Notes under the pieces: generated by a model
Told to the model about the DNA's origin: nothing
The model's input: the letters and a program-made list of their open reading frames with translations, nothing else
Database searches by the model: none
Source: Agarophyton chilense
Lineage: Eukaryota; Rhodophyta; Florideophyceae; Gracilariales; Gracilariaceae
Reading direction: 5' to 3'
NCBI GenBank assembly: GCA_030374765.1
Contig: JARGXX010000107.1
Coordinates: forward strand, 105,557 to 169,556
DNA length: 64,000 nt
In this document: positions 46,600 through 55,722 of the stretch, in pieces
Numbering within the stretch: the first letter of the stretch is position 1
How the letters are laid out: every line of letters starts with the position of its first letter
Translations under genes and position numbers: made by a program

Positions 46600-47198
46600 G
46601 CGCGGGGCTGACTGACGCGGGGCGGGGTGTAGGTGTGCAGAGAGGGGCGAGAAAGGGGACGTGGGACACCGGTGGAAAGGTTGCGAAGGTAGTAAGGGTT
46701 TGCATTATCGAATGGAGCAAACGGGAGATGCAGCATGAGAGATACACGGTGCGTGGGATCGGCAACAGGTGTGTGACGTGGAGGCGCGGAGCGGCCACGG
46801 AGGGTGCTGTGGTGAGAACGTGGCAGCCGCGCGAAGCAATGCAGCGACTGGACGGCTGGAAGGGCGCGCGCCACGCTGGCAGCGACACTCCCGCGCCGCG
46901 CCACGTGTCCACCGAGTGTCGGACTTTGTCCCATGACGTCATGCGCCGGGCGCACGCGCGCTCGCCCAACGGGCGCGCTACACGTGAAGCGCAGAAGGTA
47001 CAATACGACCGCCTTGGATTTTGAAAAAACGCGTGTACGCAGTGCGTACTTCCCAGCGCGTTTCATGTGTGTGAGTGTGTGTGTGCACGCAATGCTTCTG
47101 GGCGCGTTTCCCCCCCAACACCTCCCCCCCCCTGCCGCCGCCTCCCGCGGCGTCCTTCATCGCCACCTTCGCACGCGTCCCTTGCAATTTCCGTCGCC
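46600..47198. promoter_or_regulatory. GC-rich divergent promoter region
   Basis: About 600 bp of markedly GC- and CpG-rich DNA between two divergent coding starts, with a TG-repeat near 47,070 and CACGTG-type boxes (for example near 46,900 and 46,980). The island continues through the next gene. It is likely a shared promoter; no TATA box or start site can be fixed. Confidence 0.4.
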
Positions 47199-47909
47199 AT
47201 GAGCGTCGCCGAACGCCTCGAGCCAGCCGCCCAATCTTCCACGCCTACGCCGCGCACGTCGCACATGTCGTCGGCGGAGGTGGCGAGCAGCGCGGCGGTG
47301 GGCAGCGCGGCGGTGGGCGGCGCGGCGGCGGGCACATTCAATCCGCCGCTGCTGCCGGTGACGTTCCACGCGCGCGCGCCATCTCCCAACGCGCATTTGA
47401 CTCGGCCAGTGGCACTGCGCTCGCGTAATCCGTCCTTCTGTACGGCGTGCACAACGCCCACCCCCACGCCGCCGTCACACTCGCCCGCGCGTCTTGGCAG
47501 CATACTACGCGCGCCCGTCACCGCACCCAGCACGACGTCATGCGTATCATCCGAGACGGAATTATCCACAACTTCATTATCACTTCCGGCACCGGCACGG
47601 CGCGCGCGCGCCACGTCGGCTTCGCTTTCGCCTAACACTCCGTCGTCGTGTGGCGGTGCGGCTGCTACTGCTGCGTCCGTGCGCGGTGCGGCGCGCGTCA
47701 GACCTACCTCGTCGATGGCTACGGGGGCGTCGGCACCGCGTGCGCGCAGCGCATTGGGCTCGGCGCGTGCAGACGGCCCGCGTCCTTGGCAGACGGACGA
47801 TTCGCGTGCCAAACGCGTGCGCGCTGGTGCTGGCGGCAAGAAGCGTCGCTTCCTGCGGCGGCTGGCCGGCGGCGCCGGTCGCTGGGCACCCTCCGTTGTG
47901 CGAAAGTGA
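47199..47909 (+). CDS. Ala/Ser/Pro-rich low-complexity protein, unknown
   Basis: The frame is open from 47067; the ATG at 47199 is chosen because the codons before it are repeat-derived (236 residues). It begins 'MSVAERLEPAAQSSTPTPRT' and is dominated by Ala, Ser, Thr, Pro and Arg. It includes a small tandem Ala-Val-Gly repeat at about residues 30-50 and a basic C-terminal patch 'RAKRVRAGAGGKKRRFLRRL' that could be a nuclear signal. No domain recognised. Long frames exist in all three phases here because of high GC content, and the minus strand is open for 400 codons, so this call is uncertain; a chance frame is possible. Confidence 0.35.
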   Translation: MSVAERLEPAAQSSTPTPRTSHMSSAEVASSAAVGSAAVGGAAAGTFNPPLLPVTFHARAPSPNAHLTRPVALRSRNPSFCTACTTPTPTPPSHSPARLGSILRAPVTAPSTTSCVSSETELSTTSLSLPAPARRARATSASLSPNTPSSCGGAAATAASVRGAARVRPTSSMATGASAPRARSALGSARADGPRPWQTDDSRAKRVRAGAGGKKRRFLRRLAGGAGRWAPSVVRK

Positions 47910-48044
47910 AAGTGAAAGTGAATTATGCTAGGCAAGTGGTGAGCAATTTGTGTGTGTGTGTTCTGAAAAAGACAGTGAGCTGTGCCACCGAGCGAGCAAA
48001 GCAAAGCAAAGCAAGCATCCACAACGTGGTCAGTATCACAGTCC

Positions 48045-48200
48045 AAGCCGAAGCGCAGAGCCGAAGCGCAGAGCCGAAACGCAAAGCCGAAGCGTAAAGC
48101 CGAAGCGTAAAGCGCGAAGCGTAAAGCCGAAGCGCAAAGCCAAAGCGTAAAGCCGAAGCGTAAAGCCAAGGGGTAAAGCCAAAGCGTAAAGCCAAGGTGC
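48045..48200. repeat. 12-bp minisatellite (GCCGAAGCGYAA type)
   Basis: About 13 tandem copies of a 12-bp unit like GCCGAAGCGTAAA, with single-base variants such as GCCAAAGCG and GCCAAGGGG. It lies just downstream of the GC-rich gene; the minus strand stays open through it, which creates a false repetitive protein frame. Confidence 0.9.
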
Positions 48201-48342
48201 AGGAAGCAAAGTGGAGCAGAGCCACACACGGCACACGTGGCACAGTACCCCAAGACGACAGGCATGGGAGTGGCGCCTTGGGGACATGCACCTTTCGGTG
48301 CTCGTTACGTGTTGGTGCGATTCACGCAGGAAAGCTTACAGC

Positions 48343-48394
48343 GATGGAGCACTGTGATGGAGCACTGTGATGGAGCACTGTGATGGAGCACCGT
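48343..48394. repeat. 13-bp tandem repeat, four copies
   Basis: GATGGAGCACTGT is repeated four times head to tail, the last with one base changed (CCGT). The array is too short to be a gene feature and looks like a young local duplication. Confidence 0.95.
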
Positions 48395-48541
48395 GATGCG
48401 AATCGACATGCCTCAACGACTGCCGAGATCGCCGAGGCCGCCGCCGTCAGCGCCACGTTCGCTTATGCGGAAACAGTACAGTGGTGAGCGACGTAAACAG
48501 CAATTTGCAATCCACACAACAGTGGCTCTTTGTGCAATCAG

Positions 48542-48590
48542 CCGATGCAAAGCCGCAGCCGATGCAGAGCCGCAGCCGATGCGAAGCAGC
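48542..48590. repeat. 17-bp tandem repeat, about 2.7 copies
   Basis: CCGATGCAAAGCCGCAG is followed by a near-identical copy and a partial third. Third independent minisatellite within 600 bp of intergenic DNA. Confidence 0.8.
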
Positions 48591-48599
48591 AACCGCTTC

Positions 48600-49588
48600 T
48601 CGCTGTGTTGTTTACACGTTCGATTGAGTGGGCGCTCGCCCAAAAATAGGCGCCTGCTGACGTTGGGGCATAGACACGTGTGCAAGTGCTACTGTTGCGC
48701 ACCACAGTCCCATTTCTGAGTTGATGACGTGCACCTATTAAATACCACCACGCAAAAGCCGATCCGTCCCGCTGGTTGTCCAAACGTTAGCTGCCGCTTC
48801 GCTTCACATGCTTATCGTTGGCACCGAAAAACCCCTCCACACCTCATCTTTCTCGCTGCTCATAGCTCAGTCCCACCGCGCTGTATGACCACCGGTCGCG
48901 CTTGTCGTCGGAAATTGTTTCTGCGCCATTCTCTGCATTTGCTACTTTCTGCTCCTGTTTCGCCCCTCGCGTCGCACGTGTGTTCTCCATGCTCGCAATG
49001 CACCCAGAGCTCGCAATGCTTCTTACGTCTTCCTTCTTCCCGAACCCTCCACACCCTGCCCGCATAACATGGGTGTGTGCCTCGCGCTGTCTTACGTTGC
49101 CCTCTGGGATATTCACACTGCTCCACTTGTCACGTCAGTTTTTAAACTTCTCACTTGTTTGCACCCTGCTGCTCACATCCTTGTACTCTATATTAAACGC
49201 AACGCGCTGCGAGTGCTCCCGCCGCATCAGGCGAGAAATCTTATGAGCATGGTACCCCAATGCGTCGTCTATTGCGTCTCCATTGCCGTACTTCATGCAA
49301 AAAGATCCCTGACAAAAATAACCGTGCAGCACTTCTTTCCCGCTCTTTGCAACAATGCCACGAGATGATTCTCTCCTTAACCCATTTTTTTCTCGCCAAG
49401 TTTATCCCAAACCACCATTACCGCCGATGCGTTGGTAGCAATATCGTAGCATGTCATGTTACCTTGAAGTCACAATCGCCTTCGTGCCGGCCATAAAAGC
49501 CGCGCTTTCTCGCGCCCCCTACTCCTACCTTTCGTACCTCCATCATCGCCCCGACCTTTCACACACACACACACACTACATACTCATA
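48600..49588. other. Intergenic, no recognised gene
   Basis: Short frames on both strands, none with a recognisable motif. An AC-microsatellite at about 49,561-49,577 lies about a dozen bases before the next ATG, in the presumed 5' UTR. Confidence 0.4.
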
Positions 49589-50032
49589 ATGCCCAACCAC
49601 AGCGATAAGCCAAAGAGAGGCCGCCCCCCAACCTACAAGTTCCTCAAGCCCGACTCAGAGCTCTCAGAAAACGAAAAGCGTCTCAAGGAGTCCGTTCTGA
49701 AACGACGCCAAAGACAGAACCGCAGCTATCAAGAGAAGAGGATGCGTCGACAGATGGAAAAGACCAAATCAGCCTCAAGCCATTCTTCCAGGTCAGCGTC
49801 CTCCTCGTCGTTTCCGTCCTTACCCTCGACGTCGCCTCCAGCGTGGACCCCCGCCCCCGTTCACGGTGCGCCTGCTCCGCAGGTCTCCTTGTCTACGGCC
49901 CGCATTTTGGACAAGCACGTCCCCATCCCAGACGAGCTTCTCAGACTTGGACAGCTTGTCCATGAAGATCTGAAGCGCAGCCACCAACCCAATTCCGCTT
50001 TCTTTTCAGAATCCCGTCACGGTTTCAAGTGA
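49589..50032 (+). CDS. Small basic protein with AT-hook-like N-terminus, possible bZIP-type DNA binder
   Basis: The frame is open from 49451, but the ATG at 49589 after the AC repeat is the natural start: 147 residues. It begins 'MPNHSDKPKRGRPPTYKF', where Lys-Arg-Gly-Arg-Pro is an AT-hook core. Residues about 28-60 are a strongly basic helix with 'LKRRQRQNRSYQEKRMRRQ', reminiscent of a bZIP basic region (Asn then Arg spacing), but no leucine zipper follows. A Ser/Pro-rich linker then leads to a short C-terminal helix ('IPDELLRLGQLVHEDLKR'). Probably nuclear; a transcription factor role is a guess. Confidence 0.55.
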   Translation: MPNHSDKPKRGRPPTYKFLKPDSELSENEKRLKESVLKRRQRQNRSYQEKRMRRQMEKTKSASSHSSRSASSSSFPSLPSTSPPAWTPAPVHGAPAPQVSLSTARILDKHVPIPDELLRLGQLVHEDLKRSHQPNSAFFSESRHGFK

Positions 50033-50331
50033 CCTTACTACACCTTTCATCGTTAACGGCAACAACATCAACACCCCTACCCAAGTTATACCTTATCGCT
50101 CGCTGGATTGAGGAGCCCCTCATCACGCAGCTCTAAACCGGTGCATCTCAAAATTAATTAAACCTTTCGTTTCTGCTTCTGCAACACCTGTGACATAGCG
50201 CCACCCTCGCACACACGCCGCGAAAGTCCACGCGCTGCCTCCAGAGTAGATACTCCCCTTCGCTTCTGCAACACTACCTGTCTGCTCCGTTCGCGCCACG
50301 TCTTGCCGCTCCTGAACCACCCCGTCCACCG

Positions 50332-51615
50332 ATGGCGACCTACTTCTTCATTTCAAGCTGCCCACTGCTCCTAACTTCAAGGCGCTTCGTTGCGCCAGCC
50401 ACCGAACTGCCTACTTCCGAAGCAACACCGACCACCTGTTGCTTATCGCTCACTAAAACGTCGCCACCTACCCTAGATTTTACGGGGCTCTCTCCTTCGC
50501 CGGCTGCCCTTCAGGCAATGCGCGACGCTTACTCAAAACAATACGCGACCGTTGGGAAAGGAACCTGTTCCCATGAACTCGGGCGCCGTGCATCCGAGAT
50601 GGTACGCGAAGCGCGTGAAGGTGTTCGACGCTTTATTGGTGCCGCCTGTCAAGAGCAAGTCGCATTATTTCCGTCTACAGCTGATGCCATGAGAGCTCTT
50701 GCACAATCGTATAGTCAAATCTTGAAGCGCCACGACCAAGTAATTCTAGCAGACGTTGGCGATGATTATTGTCGCACGTGGAACGCACTTTCACAACGCG
50801 GCTCTTTTCGCGTGGTTCAAGTACCAGACCTATCGTTTTCTGCTCTAGCACCACTTGTTTCTGCAAAAACTAAGCTTTTTGTCCTTGGAAGCGTTTCAGT
50901 CTTTGGCAACGTAAATGATTTGCAAAGCATACTTGAATTCCTTCGAGCGACGGGAATTCCAATTGCACTCAACGTCTCTGATTCATTTCATCATGGAACT
51001 CTTCGAGTCGAACAATGCGGCTCTGATTTTGTGCTCGCTGACTGCACTTCGGCTGGGGTGCCCATGGCGTTCTTGTATGGCGAAAAGAGAAGACTGGCCA
51101 GACTGCCACCATCGTTTGGAGGTGAGCATTCCCTTCTCGACTGCAGTTCTACCCAACGCTATCAGCTGGAAAGCAGCAACTGGGGTCCTGTACCGGAGAG
51201 GTTCGAAGTGGGTATGTCGTGCTTGCCACGAATCGCATCGCTTAAAGCTGTAGTGGATGAATACAACGAGACAAAACTAGATGCAATTACGCCATCGACT
51301 CTTGAACGTCAAGGCATGTACTTGTATGAACAACTTCGCTCATGCGAAAAGGTGCAAGTGTACGGATCATCCGAGCGTCGGGCTCTCTTTGCTTGTTTCA
51401 ATGTGCAAGGCGTTGCCTCTTCTCGAGTCGCAACTGCACTCTGCGAGCATGGGATATACGTGAAGACTGGACTCCACGGCGCTCATCAAGCCCACGCGAA
51501 GCTGGGGATAAAAAGCTCAATTAGAGTACATGTTGACGTGAGAAAACACACGACAGAGGACATTAATCACTTCATTCAATGCTTAAAAACCGTCGTGAGG
51601 AAGCTTGCGAAATGA
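50332..51615 (+). CDS. SufS-like class V aminotransferase fold protein lacking catalytic residues
   Basis: An intact 427-codon exon. Residues 1-45 look like a transit peptide ('MATYFFISSCPLLLTSRRF'), with Phe near the N-terminus as in red algal plastid proteins. From 'LDFTGLSPSPAALQAMRDAY' to the end it follows the SufS/CsdA cysteine desulfurase pattern: 'ELGRRASEMVREAREGVRRF', 'YGEKRRLARLPPSFGGEHSL', 'PERFEVGM', and the C-terminal 'VATALCEHGIYVKTG'. The catalytic sites are gone. The Asp of 'VDGAQ' is Asn214, the PLP Lys of 'SGHKLYGP' is replaced in 'ADCTSAGV' (236-243), the His pair near PLP is Asp-Asp (144-145), and the sulfur-accepting Cys of 'G-x-x-CA-P' is Gly383. The open frame argues against a recent pseudogene. 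It is probably a pseudoenzyme, perhaps a partner of Fe-S cluster assembly. Confidence 0.75.
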   Translation: MATYFFISSCPLLLTSRRFVAPATELPTSEATPTTCCLSLTKTSPPTLDFTGLSPSPAALQAMRDAYSKQYATVGKGTCSHELGRRASEMVREAREGVRRFIGAACQEQVALFPSTADAMRALAQSYSQILKRHDQVILADVGDDYCRTWNALSQRGSFRVVQVPDLSFSALAPLVSAKTKLFVLGSVSVFGNVNDLQSILEFLRATGIPIALNVSDSFHHGTLRVEQCGSDFVLADCTSAGVPMAFLYGEKRRLARLPPSFGGEHSLLDCSSTQRYQLESSNWGPVPERFEVGMSCLPRIASLKAVVDEYNETKLDAITPSTLERQGMYLYEQLRSCEKVQVYGSSERRALFACFNVQGVASSRVATALCEHGIYVKTGLHGAHQAHAKLGIKSSIRVHVDVRKHTTEDINHFIQCLKTVVRKLAK

Positions 51616-51713
51616 AACCCTCCCTTAATTCCGATATATTTCCCATCAGCCCGTCAACGAAAATCCGTTCGACCCCACCACATAGTTCAATTCCAAGTGT
51701 AGGCCATTTTGGT

Positions 51714-53093
51714 TCAATCTTCCTGACGAGGTGGCATAGCCAGTAACATATGAAGACCCTCCTTTGGTGTTATCTTTCCATCCAAAATTGAGGCTACCCC
51801 ATAGAGAATCGGGTACTTCAAACTGGCCCTCACTGCCATAGGAGAGTTTTCTTCACCACCGCCCAACCACCGAACCAGTGCTTTCGCGGTAGATACCCCT
51901 TCCGCAATCTGCCTTGAAGTGTTAAGGATGTCTTCTAACTTCTCGCCCTTCCCCAATCGAACTCCAACTGTTCGGTTGCGACTGAGGGGTCCAAAGCATG
52001 TTAAAAATGTGTCCCCAACACCGCTCAAACCTGCCAGCGTAACAGGGGAGGCACCCTGCGCAATTGCAATCCGTCGCATTTCGCTGCACCCTCTGGTAAC
52101 TAGTGCAGCCATGGAATTTGTGCCAAGTCCTAGTCCCTCGCTCATACCCGCAGCAATTGCGATCACATTCTTAATCGCACCTGCAACCTCAAGTCCGACT
52201 GTGTCCGTGGAAGTAAATACCTTGAACGATGGAGACGAGAACATGTCGGCAAGACTATTTGCGAAAATGCGATCCGACGATGCCACGACGACAGCAGTCG
52301 GTAGACCTTGCATTATCTCAGCGGCAAAAGAAGGGCCCGACAAGTAGGCGTACTTTCTTTCTGTGCCCAACATACGAGGAAGTAGCTCACACATCAGAGA
52401 AAGGCTGGAAATTTCCAGCCCCTTCGAAGTACAGAGAATAGGGAGGTCATCTGGGACACTGCTTTGAATGGATTGAACAAATTGTTTTGTTGCTTGAACC
52501 GGAACAGCATGAACACATAGTTTCGCGTCGCGAAAAGCCTCATCTCGATCTGTAGTGGCCGAAAGATTATCTGGTAGCAAGTATTCAGAAAGGTACTTTG
52601 GGTTTCTATGCTCATTATTTATCTCATCCCGAACCCATGGTTTCCTTACAAGAACGGAGACCTGGTACCCGTTGTGGGCGAGGAGATTGGCCATTGCTGT
52701 TCCAAAGGAACCGCCACCACATACAGTCACTTTCGTTTTTCTTGTGATATCTGGATATCGACGGATTCGAGATCGCACTAACCAATCCTCTTCGCTTATT
52801 AAATTTGCAGGGGATGGCCGCAACGCGAAAGGGCGCTGTTTGCCATTTGGGGAGGGTGAAGAGTTTTGCAACTCGCACACAGTTCTACGGCCACTTTTGG
52901 TTCGTGATTTCCAAGATAGAGGTATACCTCTTTTGTGCACAAAGAAAGGATTAGTCTGACGGTACCGAGGCCGTCGTCGAATTTCGCATTCCATCTCAGA
53001 AATCAGGATGAAGGCCATGCGCGAAGCTTCATTGTTCTCATCAGAAACATTTCTGGTGAGTCGCACGTCGTCGTCTTGTCGACTTAGGTTCAT
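51714..53093 (-). CDS. gpsA: NAD(P)-dependent glycerol-3-phosphate dehydrogenase, plastid type
   Basis: 459 residues from ATG 53093; the in-frame Met26 is an alternative start. About 115 residues precede the conserved domain, enough for a plastid (or bipartite) transit peptide. The Rossmann motif 'VTVCGGGSFGTAMANLLA' (about 123-140), 'LCTSKGLE' with Lys224, 'LSGPSFAAEI' and 'EVAGAIKNVIAIAAG' with Lys308 are all present. So are 'GLGLGTNSMAALVTRG' and 'LAGLSGVGDTFLTC', the substrate-binding segments of GpsA. It reduces dihydroxyacetone phosphate to sn-glycerol 3-phosphate for glycerolipid synthesis. The length of the core is normal and nothing is missing. It converges on the SufS-like gene with 98 bp between stops. 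Confidence 0.95.
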   Translation of the reverse strand: MNLSRQDDDVRLTRNVSDENNEASRMAFILISEMECEIRRRPRYRQTNPFFVHKRGIPLSWKSRTKSGRRTVCELQNSSPSPNGKQRPFALRPSPANLISEEDWLVRSRIRRYPDITRKTKVTVCGGGSFGTAMANLLAHNGYQVSVLVRKPWVRDEINNEHRNPKYLSEYLLPDNLSATTDRDEAFRDAKLCVHAVPVQATKQFVQSIQSSVPDDLPILCTSKGLEISSLSLMCELLPRMLGTERKYAYLSGPSFAAEIMQGLPTAVVVASSDRIFANSLADMFSSPSFKVFTSTDTVGLEVAGAIKNVIAIAAGMSEGLGLGTNSMAALVTRGCSEMRRIAIAQGASPVTLAGLSGVGDTFLTCFGPLSRNRTVGVRLGKGEKLEDILNTSRQIAEGVSTAKALVRWLGGGEENSPMAVRASLKYPILYGVASILDGKITPKEGLHMLLAMPPRQED

Positions 53094-54600
53094 CTTATCT
53101 GGTCACACACCTCCATCACCACTGTAATACGCCTAGTATCAAAATACTTGGCGTGTAAGAAGTAAATGTTTACACAATAAATCGAAAAGGCACTAATGTC
53201 TATTGGACCGATGGCCTCATGTGAGGCCAATTTTTATTTCCTTGTACCCTTCTGAAGGGCTTGGTCCACCTAAGGAATATTTAAAAGCATTTCAAACAAG
53301 TTCTTTATTGTTTAATTTGAATGCCGGTCTATCAGCGGCGTTTTCAAAACGTTCTATGCACATCATTTGCGCTCCAAACGGTCCCCAACTCACAGAGATA
53401 CCCTATGTGCACTGCCACTTTGCCGGCATTCTCGACAAGGGGAAATTGCTTTATTTGGTCCACTTAGAGTTCCTCCAAATCTATCTTCGCCTCATATGAA
53501 AACTACACAACTTCCAGACACAATTGAGCCGCAAAATGGTAATTTCTGATAAAAAACAACTTGGCTCCGATGAATTCCGAATATTTGCTTATTTCTCCAT
53601 AAGCATAACCATAGTATGCCCCATTTTCCATAAACATAGCGTCTCATTCTAATTTTGCGATACGGCGTTTGTTTTTAACCGCCGATTCTTTATCGAGCAA
53701 CTTCTTGGCAGTTTGAATCTGTTTCATGTTGTATTTGTGGTAATGTGAGCCACACAGATGATGTAGATATGCCACGTGATGGGCCAGGATGGTTGCCGGT
53801 ATGCGCCGTGTACTACAGTGTTTCAGTTTGCAATTAGCTTACCTTTTCGCTCATTTAGTATTACTCAGATAAGAGTAGATATATGTGCAACAAACTATTT
53901 CAATTATTCGCAATGGCTTTTTTGGCGAACGGAGATATGGCCATTTTGGTTCCAGAAACCCCGTCTAGGTGTCGCAATCAAAGCTCAACCGCACTATTTC
54001 AGCTTCAAACTGAAAAATACAGGAGTCGAATTCATTTTTTATTGACGAAGTTATGAATGAAACGAAACTCACGTACTACGCACCACCACCATCAACGGCT
54101 TTCTATTCACTACCACTACAAAAGTAATCAATTCTTTTTGCAACATCATAATCATAATATCTATCAAGAAAGTTCTTAACAAAATAAGCTTCTCTATTTC
54201 TCTCCTGCGCGGAGAGCACTTGACTCAAAGGAGTGATTGAACGCCTAGATGACAAATCTGCAAACAACTTATTGTTTTGAATCACAATTTTAGAGACTGT
54301 CACTCCGTCCTCTAATAATTTGTACTTCTTCCATTCACTGTCTGTTGACAACGACTTTCAATATCTCTTTCTTATATGTAGACGAAAACCTGAATAAATG
54401 AAACTTTGAGAGCTTGAAAGCGTTAAGTACAGTGAAAAACAGCTCAAAAACTTTTTTTTAATCTATCCATTGAACATAAGAGGCACATAAGTCTTTGTTA
54501 GATACAGATATTTCATCAATAATCTGTAGAGCAACGCCCAGTTAGGGGACACTTGAAGATGGAACTCATAGAATGAGGATTGAACCCTCCGAGGGTTATG
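53094..54600. other. AT-rich spacer, no firm gene
   Basis: Short frames only. Minus-strand pieces at 53,760-53,560 ('HHLCGSHYHKYNMKQIQTAK') and 54,351-54,103 (82 codons) look like former coding sequence, perhaps of a decayed element, but no family could be named. Confidence 0.35.
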
Positions 54601-54619
54601 ACTATGATCCCCTCTAAGG

Positions 54620-55722
54620 TGTGCTGAGGTGGCAATGTTTTCTGGTTAGAGTTCGCCTATGAAGTGAAAATTCGGATGGCCCATGGTTGGATTGGCCCCG
54701 TGATACACGTGGCCTAATTTTGGCACCGATTATCGGATATTTGTTAGAACGTTGGACTTTTGGGCCCTGGCAGTGGGATCTCCACGTGTATGGCCCTGAG
54801 CAGGTGTGCACTACTGTAGAGTTTAGTTAGTGGGCCCTACTTAGGGAGACGAGATCTGACAGTCCGAAGCTCAGAGAAAAATGGGAACCAAGGTTAGTCT
54901 TCGATACCTTTAGAGGTTCTTCGTCGCCATCGTTTCGGCCTTACAACCCGGAACGGGCTCTGGTTAGCAACGCCTGCGTAGGGACACGACTCCACTTGGA
55001 GAGTGCCCACGTTTGGGTTCCGTGCAACCACCCCCTTGGGACCGCTCAGACGACCTTCGTGCACGATACTCCGTGGGGGTTCTGCTTACTTGTTGCGTGC
55101 TTTTTGTGTTTCCTTTCGAGGACAGGTTTTCGCCCCTGTATTGGGTTTCTTTTGTTGTTTCGCCCCTTTTCTGGTTCTCGGGTCCGGAGCCTGTTAGTGC
55201 CCGACCCTCGCCCCGTTTTTCCTCTTCGCCGGATTCTCCCCCATTCTTTGGGATACCCATACCCATTCCCGATCCAACGGTTTCTACCCCTCACCTCCGT
55301 CGGTACTGCCGGAATCCCCCGTGGGAGTTACACCCCACACTACGGGTGGAACGGAGGGCTCTGTCTCTGAGTCTGCCTCCCCCAGGGAGCAAGGCTTCGA
55401 ACACCTTGAGAGCACTTCCCGTCGCCGGGTTTTGCTCCACAAGTGGTCTCCCGACTTAGAATCCGTTCTCCGACTTTTGGGTTGGTCATCCACGTGTTGG
55501 AATATCTCTTTGAAGAGGAAGCACCGTCGTGAAGATTTGTTGTAGTGGTCCCCTTTGAAAAGGGTGGAATTGGTTTTTATTTTTGTTTTGTGTTACGTCA
55601 TCCGTTCTCCGGGAATCTCGTGATCGAATTTTATCGTTACCCCGAATCGTCGGTGTCGTGTCTGCAGCATTTCGCCGCCTACCCGTGGTTCCAGGACTGG
55701 ATCGAACCGTCAAGCGAATTCA
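54620..55722 (+). other. 5' LTR and leader region of the gypsy element
   Basis: All three plus frames are partly open in 54,996-55,540, with no recognised domain. Repeated CACGTG-like and GGGCCC-like boxes occur near 54,700-54,850, as expected in LTR promoters. No ATG in the gag frame precedes 55,723. Confidence 0.35.

Noticed and set aside
47063-48265. 400-codon minus-strand frame as a repetitive protein
   Set aside because: Its length comes from GC-rich sequence and a 12-bp minisatellite that lacks stops; no domain or start context.
53203-53499. 98-codon plus-strand frame after the dehydrogenase gene
   Set aside because: Starts with a non-ATG codon, has no motif and no context; treated as chance.
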